This document shows positions 1 through 4,627 of a stretch of DNA of 5,171 nucleotides, in pieces. The position numbers were made by a program, and so were the translations under genes. The DNA comes from Candidatus Thiomargarita nelsonii. GTDB lineage: Bacteria > Pseudomonadota > Gammaproteobacteria > Beggiatoales > Beggiatoaceae. The notes beneath the pieces are model-generated. The model did no database searches. It was not told where the DNA came from and was given only the letters and a program-made list of their open reading frames with translations. Numbering within the stretch: position 1 is the first letter of the stretch; each line of letters opens with the position of its first letter. The stretch is from positions 1-5,171 of the forward strand of contig LUTY01002628.1 in assembly GCA_001640045.1 (NCBI GenBank), given 5' to 3'.

Positions 1-106
1 TATTTGAATTCACCCCATCGATAAGTGAATCCAGTCATTTTGCAATGACCTTTTCTTCGTTATGGGCGGGTATGACTATTGATATTTTACCTTCAGGTTG
101 GTCCAT
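1..106 (-). pseudogene. Start of a family 2 glycosyltransferase, interrupted by UGA at codon 24
   Basis: Reading leftward from an ATG at 106-104, the first 23 codons give the classic GT2 opening: a beta strand (residues 8-12, ISIVI) followed by PAHNEEKVIAK. Codon 24 is TGA (37-35). The same frame then continues as LDSLIDGVNSN to the window edge. The complete GT2 gene at 3630-2722 has PAHNEETVIAHCLESLLDG here, so the UGA falls exactly where the paralogue has cysteine and the frame stays homologous after it. A good ribosome binding site (GGAGGG on the minus strand, 121-116) supports the ATG. The simplest reading is a TGC or TGT to TGA nonsense mutation, or a base-call error, in an otherwise preserved gene. 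UGA ends the intact GT2 and GT26 genes in this window, so a changed genetic code is unlikely. The rest of the gene lies outside the window, so its overall state is unknown. Confidence 0.72.
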
Positions 107-214
107 AATTTTTGTCCCTCCACGCTCAAATAACTCGCTTTTAAGCTAGATAAAATGACTGAAAACCCCCTAAATTTTTTTTGCAAATAGGGATCAAAAT
201 ATGAAATATCCGGG

Positions 215-346
215 TCAGAGATATTTCCGTGTTTTGGCTTTCGCATCAATAGCCAAAACAGCAAAAATTGGATAGTGATCTGAACCACCCGTGATTGGAA
301 GCGTACCCGCTTCTACAGCAACAAATTGCTTGTTATAAAAAATATG
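215..346 (-). pseudogene. 3' remnant of an endonuclease/exonuclease/phosphatase (EEP) family gene
   Basis: An open frame runs from the IS edge at 346 to a TGA at 217-215 and encodes 43 residues, beginning HIFYNKQFVAVEAG and continuing LPITGGSDHYPIFAVLAI. The SDHYP box matches the C-terminal catalytic motif of the EEP fold (SDHxP, whose His acts in phosphoester hydrolysis). HIFYN at the start matches the DHIF strand that normally precedes it by about 25 residues. EEP proteins are usually 250-300 residues long, so about five sixths of the gene is missing. There is no start codon, and the reading frame is cut exactly at the IS1-family end. The sequence on the far side of the IS (1149 onward) shows no EEP-like frame, so the missing part has been deleted or moved, not merely split. 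EEP proteins cover nucleases, phosphatases and lipid phosphodiesterases; the remnant is too short to choose among them. Confidence 0.72.
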
Positions 347-369
347 GGTAGTAATGCAATGTGGGTGAT
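347..369. repeat. Left terminal inverted repeat of the IS1-family element
   Basis: The 23 bases start GGTAGTAATGCAATG and match the reverse complement of 1126-1148 with one difference (A for G at the seventh base). The match stops immediately outside 347, which sets the element boundary. Confidence 0.88.
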
Positions 370-376
370 TATTGGT

Positions 377-1085
377 TCAGGTAGCAAGAGTTGCATTATA
401 ATGGTGAACAAAGTACCAAATAGCTCCGAGATGGTTAGACACTTTCTTTGAAAAAGAGAGGGTTTTTCTAACTAAACTGGAAACACGTTGTCTTAATGTA
501 CAATCAAACCTTTCAATATGATTAGTTTGCCCAGGTTCAAACCGACTGGGCGATGACGAGTACTTGGGAAAATATTATCATAAGCTTCCCAAAAATCGGT
601 ATAACTAACCGCACATTGACAATAAACGGCTGGGAGAGAATCCCATAATTCCTTTGCGGTTTGACGGCTGCGATCCCCCACAGCAACCCCAACTATTTCT
701 CGTGTGTCTCGGTCAATCGCGATCCTTTCCCACTGTTTATTTTTTTTATTTCCCACAAAGGACCAAAGTTCATCACATTCAATAGTTAAACGTCCGCCAC
801 GATTTTGGAAACGATCACCTGTTTGGGGATATTATCATATTTATCATTTACATAGTACTGTAGCCAATGTAAAGACACCGGTCACACGCGCAAGACCTGC
901 CAATGGAACCAGTTCCAATAGCAATTTGTCAATTAATACCTTGGTTTATTCCGATATGGGTTGTTTTTTTGGGTTTAAGACAAACTGTTTGCCACAATCC
1001 TTGCATTTGTACTTTTGTTTGCCATTGGTGAGCGATCCATTTTTGACAATTTATTGGGAGTCGAGTGACAATGGGGGCAGTTCAT
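377..1085 (-). pseudogene. IS1-family transposase with four frameshifts and one stop
   Basis: Joining frames rebuilds a full IS1-type transposase of about 235 residues. It starts at ATG 1085 after a GAGGAA ribosome site with a zinc ribbon (MNCPHC, then CKDCGKQF). A helix-turn-helix-like stretch follows (LAGLARVTGV, then WLQYYV), and then the DDE domain: ECDELWSFVGNKKNKQW, YTDFWEAY and NHIERF carry the D, D and E. The end is RQRVSSLVRKTLSFSKK to HHYNATLAT and TGA (379-377). Lesions read by eye are a frameshift near 1050-1055, a TAA at 948-946 (after QPISE), and frameshifts near 865-872, 800-812 and 537-541. None lies at the A-rich slippery site used by IS1 for programmed insA-insB shifting. 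The longest intact piece is 756-493. The catalytic residues survive, so decay seems fairly recent, or some lesions may be base-call errors. Confidence 0.88.
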
Positions 1086-1125
1086 GAATTATTCCTCTGT
1101 GATTAGACTAAAAGGAGAGCAGTAT

Positions 1126-1148
1126 ATCACCCACATTGCATCACTACC
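1126..1148. repeat. Right terminal inverted repeat of the IS1-family element
   Basis: The sequence ends CATTGCATCACTACC and is the inverted partner of 347-369 (22 of 23). The transposase start codon lies 41 bases inside it, so this end probably also carried the transposase promoter. Confidence 0.88.
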
Positions 1149-1177
1149 ACCCACCAAATTATCGCAGCGTGGTGGGT
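1149..1177. repeat. Hairpin abutting the IS end (ACCCACC / GGTGGGT)
   Basis: ACCCACC (1149-1155) and GGTGGGT (1171-1177) form a perfect 7-bp stem around a 15-base loop. It begins at the first base outside the IS terminus. Its right arm shares two bases with the next hairpin (1176-1201), so the two structures would compete. It is probably part of a dispersed intergenic palindrome and not part of the IS. Confidence 0.6.
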
Positions 1178-1201
1178 AGGGTAGAGCTCAGCTCTCCCTA
1201 C
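1176..1201. repeat. Strong GC-rich hairpin just after the FkbM stop codon
   Basis: GTAGGG (1176-1181), a bulged T, then AGAGC (1183-1187) pair with GCTCT (1191-1195) and CCCTAC (1196-1201) around a TCA loop: eleven base pairs with one bulge. It lies seven bases past the end of the methyltransferase gene, so it would form at the 3' end of that transcript. No U-tract follows on the minus strand, so it is not a standard intrinsic terminator. It could still slow exonucleases or be a dispersed repeat. Confidence 0.62.
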
Positions 1202-1208
1202 ATGAGAC

Positions 1209-2003
1209 TTATTGTGTATGGAAATTCATAGTCTTCGTTTTGCCGTCAACCTCCCTCTCACGATCCTCTGTCATAAAAAAAGTATTCGAACTTCCGAAAA
1301 CGCCTGGTATAAATTTTTTTTTCTCAAAAGCATAAGGCTTGTAACCAAAGTCTGCCAAATAGCTTTGAACTCTCTTCCCAGGATTCTCAATTAACAATAT
1401 AGGTCTAGATTCCATTAGAGTTCTTTCTGCGCCTAATAGGGCCTGGAATTCATAGCCCTGCACATCAAGCTTTATAAAAAAAGGGCTTAAACTTAAGTCA
1501 TCAAGCTTCTTGATAAAGCACTTCACTTCTTGAACATTTAATAATCTTTCATTAAATCTGTATAGCCGGGTTTTCAACCATGATTCGGCTTCTTCTTTAT
1601 GAAATGAAGCAAGACCATCAAACATGTAGTTTTTATAGAAGGGAATATACAGAGTAAATTCACCTGTTTTATCACCAAGCCCGAAGTTATGAATAATCAC
1701 ATTTTGTTTTTCACAGTAAACATTCACCAATTTTTTATGTAAAATGGGGTTAGGTTCAAAAGAATGAACAATGCAATTTTTCTTAAACAACAATATAGAA
1801 TCAATGCTTTGTCCACGATTTCCCCCAACATCTAGATAAAGAGCATTATCAAAATCAGAAAATAATGCAATTGCATTAAAATCAGCTTCATGAGGATTCC
1901 CAAACATATTCCTCACAAATCTCTGAAAACTAAATTTCCTATCCAGAAGAAATGGGAAATCAGTTTGCATCGTTCTAATAAAAGTACGTATTTTTTTTTC
2001 CAT
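1209..2003 (-). CDS. FkbM-family SAM-dependent methyltransferase
   Basis: The 264-residue protein is a class I S-adenosylmethionine methyltransferase of the FkbM type, a family that O-methylates sugars and polyketides. It shows the glycine-rich SAM loop (residues 56-67, YLDVGGNRGQSI), the acidic strand-2 motif (80-86, HSFEPNP), and the FkbM signature FIKLDVQGYEFQALLGAE (176-193). The approximately 50 residues before the fold are typical of the family. There is no signal peptide, so it should be cytoplasmic. The ATG at 2003 has a weak AGG five bases upstream. In this locus the likely job is methylating a hydroxyl on a polysaccharide residue or lipid-linked precursor; the substrate cannot be read from sequence. 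The gene is AT-rich, clearly more so than the neighbouring GT2 and GT26 genes, and is bracketed by repeats on both sides, which fits separate acquisition. The frame is intact. Confidence 0.88.
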   Translation of the reverse strand: MEKKIRTFIRTMQTDFPFLLDRKFSFQRFVRNMFGNPHEADFNAIALFSDFDNALYLDVGGNRGQSIDSILLFKKNCIVHSFEPNPILHKKLVNVYCEKQNVIIHNFGLGDKTGEFTLYIPFYKNYMFDGLASFHKEEAESWLKTRLYRFNERLLNVQEVKCFIKKLDDLSLSPFFIKLDVQGYEFQALLGAERTLMESRPILLIENPGKRVQSYLADFGYKPYAFEKKKFIPGVFGSSNTFFMTEDREREVDGKTKTMNFHTQ

Positions 2004-2089
2004 ATCAGCCTATGATATACTGTTTTCGTAGTCCTCAACAGGTAGTTGTATAAATAATGAACCATTATAATGCAAGTTTATCTTTTGCT

Positions 2090-2112
2090 GGAGCAGGTTT
2101 GCAACCTGCTCC
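2090..2112. repeat. Perfect intergenic palindrome, GGA-GCA-GGTT design
   Basis: GGAGCAGGTT (2090-2099) and AACCTGCTCC (2103-2112) form a perfect 10-bp stem with a TGC loop. It lies about 87 bases upstream of the FkbM start, on the opposite side from where that gene's terminator would be. Its design (GGA, three variable bases, GGTT, 3-base loop, AACC, three complementary bases, TCC) recurs in the interrupted palindrome at 2144-2356, so both are likely copies of one dispersed repeat. Confidence 0.8.
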
Positions 2113-2146
2113 GTAACGTTTTAGAGTAGCAATGAAAACGTTTCGG
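2111..2146. repeat. Linking hairpin between the two GC-rich palindromes
   Basis: CCGTAACGTTTT (2111-2122) pairs with AAAACGTTTCGG (2135-2146) at 11 of 12 positions around a 12-base loop. It shares its outer CC with the hairpin to its left and its outer CGG with the palindrome to its right, so the three structures overlap and are mutually exclusive at their edges. Confidence 0.65.
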
Positions 2147-2356
2147 ACGGGGTTGCAAACTGGGGTGTTAAATCTGACGTGGTTTTGCTCAGTTTTTTTC
2201 ACCCTACTTTTGTTCCATTATAAATCTCACAGTAACTCGATATTTGAAATCGGATTTTTTGGAAAAATCGGATTTCTAACTTTGGCCCAAAAATAGGGTG
2301 AAAAATAAACCGCAAAATCGCTTCAAATTTAACACCCCAGTTACAAACCCCGTCCG
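2144..2356. repeat. GC-rich palindrome split by an inserted MITE
   Basis: CGGACGGGGTT (2144-2154) and AACCCCGTCCG (2346-2356) are perfect 11-base inverted arms held about 190 bases apart by the element at 2160-2340. Taking out the element and one copy of the flanking heptamer rejoins them into a compact hairpin with a 3-base loop, of the same design as 2090-2112: GGA, variable triplet CGG, GGTT, loop, AACC, CCG, TCC. Confidence 0.78.
2160..2340. mobile_element. 181-bp MITE-like element with 52-bp inverted arms
   Basis: The element begins CTGGGGTGTTAAAT and ends ATTTAACACCCCAG. The inverted match extends inward over 52 bases on each side (2161-2212 against 2288-2339), agreeing at 42 of 52 positions by hand count, including the inner block TTTTTCACCCTA/TAGGGTGAAAAA. 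It has no coding capacity. The core carries AAATCGGATTT twice (2247-2257 and 2265-2275). Flanking heptamers TTGCAAA (2153-2159) and TTACAAA (2341-2347) look like a 7-bp target duplication with one change, although TTGCAAA also belongs to the host palindrome. The parent transposase is not in the window; I cannot name the family. Confidence 0.75.
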
Positions 2357-2485
2357 GCATGAGCTTCTGTTAAAATACCCGAAAATTCATGATTCAGTAC
2401 TTACAACCGACATTCCGCACTTGACAAATCTATTTTTTTATTTTTTTAGGTTAAAAAATATAACTAATTGATTAAAAAAATATAA

Positions 2486-2536
2486 ATCGTCAATATAATT
2501 AATTTATAATTGTATAAAAAATATTTTATTGACGAT
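2486..2536. repeat. Inner hairpin of the AT-rich element (ATCGTCAATA / TATTGACGAT)
   Basis: A perfect 10-bp inverted repeat (2486-2495 and 2527-2536) around a 31-base AT loop. It holds nearly all the G and C in this part of the element, which suggests it is a selected or functional part and not chance pairing. Confidence 0.6.
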
Positions 2537-2581
2537 AATTTATATATTGTTATATAATTAATAAAATTAATTTGATTAAAA

Positions 2582-2638
2582 ATTTATTAAAAACGCTGAT
2601 ATTTTTTTTTAGGCTGTATTAAAGCATTTTTAATAAAT
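2582..2638. repeat. Second inner hairpin of the AT-rich element
   Basis: ATTTATTAAAAACGC (2582-2596) pairs with GCATTTTTAATAAAT (2624-2638) at 14 of 15 positions around a 27-base loop containing a run of nine T. On the minus strand it lies after the GT2 stop, so it could form in that gene's 3' untranslated RNA. Confidence 0.58.
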
Positions 2639-2721
2639 TGGTTAAAAATGTCAAGTGCGGAATGCCGGTTACAAAGCGCATTTTAATTCGTTTATCCCCG
2701 TCACCGAGGAGTCCTCTGTTT

Positions 2722-3630
2722 TCAATCAACTCTATTAATACGAGTAGACTCATCGCGTTCCCAGTGAAACGGCTTGACCGACTTATGTTGTTTCCGCGCC
2801 CGCAAGCGGGTAAACCAATTAACAAAAACGTAAACCGGCATACATAACCATAGTAGGGGAGACTTCATCAAGAATCCCAAGATTTCCCTAAATGACTTAG
2901 CATCAAGAACTCGCATATCAGGAAATTTGTCACGTAACTGATACCCACCCAGTCTGGAACGGGTCTTGGTCTTTATCAGACTCCGCAAATTAGCGGGCGG
3001 CTTCACGGTTGAATAGGCACCCTTGACGCGGATTCTCTCGTCAGCCTGAAACAAGGCTCGCACGAATGCATCATCAGCGATCACTTCAGGAAATGCACCG
3101 AAACGTGTACGCCCTTCTGGCGATAAAGCATAAACACCCGTTCCCACTCCAGTACGATTATAGGGCAACTGTGTCCAAACCTTGTAATATGCCCACACCA
3201 GCCAGGTCGTAGCATTGCCAAAGTCCATACGCAATTCAGGATAGGCCACCAACCCATCCCCTCGCTCAAGCGCAGCCACCATCTGACGAATCGAATCAAA
3301 CCCAATAACTACATCAGCGTCAATATAGAACCTAAGTTCAGAACCAGCCGCTTCGTCGCCAGCGTTCAAAGCGACGATCTTCGAAGCGATATCCGTCTCA
3401 ACCACACGAACTGGTGCTCCAAATCCACGGGCTATTTTTGCAGTGTCATCGGTACATCCATTACACGAGACGATTATCTCAAGCTCACTAGGCTGTGCCC
3501 CATCCAGTAGTGATTCCAGGCAATGAGCAATGACGGTTTCTTCGTTATGCGCCGGCACGATGACCGAAATCATAGCTTGCACCTTATTGGCGGATTTCGT
3601 GTCTGCGCCTTGAACAGTCCGCTGTTGCAT
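2722..3630 (-). CDS. Family 2 glycosyltransferase (GT-A fold), C-terminal hydrophobic segment
   Basis: The 302-residue protein should transfer a sugar from a nucleotide donor to a lipid-linked glycan on the inner face of the cytoplasmic membrane. The GT-A fold opens at residue 21 with ISVIVPAHNEE, followed by IIVSCNGCTDDTAKIA (52-67). DAD at 104-106 is the metal- and nucleotide-binding DxD motif. ADDAF at 185-189 fits the acidic acceptor motif that supplies the catalytic base in inverting GT2 enzymes. Residues 257-273 (SPLLWLCMPVYVFVNWF) form a hydrophobic stretch that could hold it to the membrane. ATG 3630 is chosen over Met20 because GGAGG lies at 3643-3639 with eight bases of spacing; the first 19 residues then form a short polar tail. 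It starts 74 bases after the GT26 gene ends, so the two are probably co-transcribed. The donor sugar is unknown. A damaged paralogue begins at 106. Confidence 0.9.
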   Translation of the reverse strand: MQQRTVQGADTKSANKVQAMISVIVPAHNEETVIAHCLESLLDGAQPSELEIIVSCNGCTDDTAKIARGFGAPVRVVETDIASKIVALNAGDEAAGSELRFYIDADVVIGFDSIRQMVAALERGDGLVAYPELRMDFGNATTWLVWAYYKVWTQLPYNRTGVGTGVYALSPEGRTRFGAFPEVIADDAFVRALFQADERIRVKGAYSTVKPPANLRSLIKTKTRSRLGGYQLRDKFPDMRVLDAKSFREILGFLMKSPLLWLCMPVYVFVNWFTRLRARKQHKSVKPFHWERDESTRINRVD

Positions 3631-3638
3631 CTGAGTTC

Positions 3639-3643
3639 CCTCC
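3639..3643 (-). promoter_or_regulatory. Ribosome binding site deciding the GT2 start
   Basis: GGAGG on the minus strand lies eight bases before ATG 3630. The later in-frame ATG at codon 20 is preceded only by GGTGCAAGCT, so the upstream start is preferred. Confidence 0.7.
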
Positions 3644-3704
3644 GAAAAGTCGTTAACGTTATGATTTTTCTATATCAATTTCCGGCGCGTCAGCAGTCTT
3701 TTGT

Positions 3705-4448
3705 TCAGGGGATTTTTTTCATTTTCGCCTTGAATACCATGACTAGGAATTTGCTATTAGTCACCAAATAGCGTTTCCACATTCGACGCGGCTCTTGCAA
3801 TACTCGATAGAACCACTCCAAACCGGCCGTCTGCATCCATCGAGGCGCACGTTTAGTTATGCCCGCTACAATGTCAAATGTGCCGCCAACACCCATCGCA
3901 AACTTGACTCCGAAATGATCACGCCAACGATGGATAAATTGCTCCTTTTTGGGTGAAGTAATAGCCACAAAGAGCATGGTTGCGCCAGATTTACGTACCT
4001 TTTCCACGACTGCCGGTTCATTATCCCAGAAATAGCCGTGATGCCAACCCGCGATCCGGAGATGCGGATACTGTTGACGCAGACTGGCTACCGCCTTCTC
4101 TACCACCTCCGGTTTCGCGCCTAGAAAAAAAACCGGTTCGCCGCGTTGCTCAGCCAATTCCAAGAGACGAAAAAACAGATCAACGCCTGCCACCCGCTCC
4201 ACAATCTCCAAGCCCATAAATCGTCCGCCCCAAACTACGCCCATGCCGTCAATGTTGATAATCTCGCAACCAAGTACCGCATCTCGCAAGGTAGCATCCT
4301 TGTGCATATTGACCAACTTGGCAACATTAACCACAACATGTTGGGTGAATTGATTGCTATCCAAACGGTGTGCAATTTCCAGCACTGTTTCTTCCATTGT
4401 CCAAGGCTGTATTGCAAACCCGAACATCTTTACCGAGCTACGCGACAT
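3705..4448 (-). CDS. wecG: GT26 glycosyltransferase (WecG/TagA/CpsF family)
   Basis: This 247-residue protein belongs to GT26, whose WecG members add N-acetylmannosaminuronic acid to undecaprenyl-diphosphate-GlcNAc and whose TagA members add ManNAc in wall teichoic acid synthesis. Family landmarks in order: HVVVNVAKLVNMHKD (37-51), IINIDGMGVVW (63-73, with D67 in the position of the proposed catalytic base), VFFLGAKPEVVEKAV (106-120), VAITSPKKEQF (161-171), and the C-terminal signature GVGGTFDIVAGITKRAPRWM (186-205) followed by GLEWFYRVLQEPRRMWKRY. That C-terminal appendage binds membrane and acceptor in this family. The length is normal. ATG 4448 has GGGAG at 4461-4457. With a WecC-type dehydrogenase immediately upstream, the WecG activity (UDP-ManNAcA donor) is the likeliest. 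The symbol is by context, since sequence alone cannot exclude a different hexose donor. Confidence 0.85.
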   Translation of the reverse strand: MSRSSVKMFGFAIQPWTMEETVLEIAHRLDSNQFTQHVVVNVAKLVNMHKDATLRDAVLGCEIINIDGMGVVWGGRFMGLEIVERVAGVDLFFRLLELAEQRGEPVFFLGAKPEVVEKAVASLRQQYPHLRIAGWHHGYFWDNEPAVVEKVRKSGATMLFVAITSPKKEQFIHRWRDHFGVKFAMGVGGTFDIVAGITKRAPRWMQTAGLEWFYRVLQEPRRMWKRYLVTNSKFLVMVFKAKMKKIP

Positions 4449-4545
4449 GGGCTATTCTCCCGTATAGACAATAGACTTGTCAGTAAATAATTTTTTAATA
4501 AATAAAAACAATGAGTTAAACCCATAAACTCCTTATTTCTGGACA

Positions 4546-4551
4546 ATTATA
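4546..4551 (-). promoter_or_regulatory. Possible -10 box upstream of the GT26 gene
   Basis: TATAAT on the minus strand lies 98 bases before the GT26 start, in the gap after the dehydrogenase gene. The hexamer at a 17-base spacing (AGATTA) is a poor -35 match, so this is only a candidate. If active, it would give a leader RNA of roughly 90 bases and separate the GT26-GT2 pair from the dehydrogenase transcript. Confidence 0.3.
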
Positions 4552-4580
4552 ATAGAGTTGCTCCCAAATAATCTATAAAT

Positions 4581-4600
4581 GTGCAAGGTACGCCTTGCAC
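4581..4600. repeat. Hairpin between the dehydrogenase and GT26 genes
   Basis: GTGCAAGG (4581-4588) and CCTTGCAC (4593-4600) form a perfect 8-bp stem with a TACG loop, 27 bases past the dehydrogenase stop. On the minus strand it is followed by ATTTATAG and not a U-run, so termination would be weak at best. It resembles the other GC-rich intergenic palindromes in general form. Confidence 0.6.
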
Positions 4601-4627
4601 TCCTGAGTATGAGGTCTTTCGGAAAAG

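Larger units (their letters stand above)
347..1148 (-). mobile_element. IS1-family insertion sequence, decayed
   Basis: This 802-bp element is bounded by 23-bp terminal inverted repeats (347-369 and 1126-1148) that agree at 22 of 23 positions. The ends begin GGTAGT and carry ATGCAATGTGGGTGAT, similar in length and in the opening GGT to IS1 ends. It contains one transposase gene reading leftward, now broken. The length fits IS1-family elements, which are about 0.7-1.2 kb. IS1 elements normally duplicate 8-9 bp of target, but the flanks here (AAAATATG on the left, ACCCACCA on the right) do not match. Absence of a duplication, together with the truncated EEP gene on one side only, suggests recombination or deletion after insertion. 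The element cannot move by itself, but its ends look usable by a related transposase in trans. Confidence 0.88.
2402..2673. mobile_element. 272-bp AT-rich element with 25-bp terminal inverted repeats
   Basis: Left end 2402-2426 (TACAACCGACATTCCGCACT...) and right end 2649-2673 are inverted repeats matching at 22 of 25 positions, including a perfect 16-bp block TGTCAAGTGCGGAATG. The terminal repeats have several G/C bases, while the 222-base interior is almost entirely A and T. The interior codes for nothing and folds into further hairpins (2486-2536 and 2582-2638). Size, ends and lack of genes fit a miniature inverted-repeat element. No target duplication is obvious outside the ends. The right end lies 49 bases past the GT2 stop, so the element may also serve as that gene's 3' region. 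Confidence 0.65.

Noticed and set aside
6..37. SECIS-like hairpin after the UGA in the left GT2 gene
   Set aside because: The stem (25-32 with 6-13) starts two bases after the UGA and its loop lies too close, with no G at the loop start; bacterial SECIS loops lie farther away. The family has no known selenocysteine site.
76..288. 70-codon minus-strand frame across the EEP remnant and GT2 start
   Set aside because: It is out of frame with both homologous segments (SDHYP box and PAHNEE), has no motif, and is explained as a shadow.
704..1087. 127-codon open frame on the plus strand
   Set aside because: It lies antisense to the broken IS1 transposase, whose zinc ribbon and DDE motifs are clear on the other strand; the plus-strand product has no recognisable motif.
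1176..1201. Intrinsic terminator for the FkbM gene
   Set aside because: The stem is strong and well placed, but no U-run follows on the minus strand, so it is listed as a hairpin repeat.
2064..2071. ATTATAAT as a -10 box for the FkbM gene
   Set aside because: It reads the same on both strands, no plausible -35 lies about 17 bases upstream, and AT-rich gaps yield such boxes by chance.
2090..2356. CRISPR array suggested by repeated palindromes
   Set aside because: There are only two copies of the palindromic design with variable stems, no direct repeats with regular spacers, and no cas genes.
2638..2847. 69-codon plus-strand frame and the 68-codon minus-strand frame at 2619-2825
   Set aside because: Both overlap the GT2 C-terminus and the AT-rich element end in other frames; neither has homology-like motifs.
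3980..4490. Plus-strand frames opposite the GT26 gene (3980-4219 and 4146-4490)
   Set aside because: They are antisense shadows of a gene whose family signature is complete on the minus strand.
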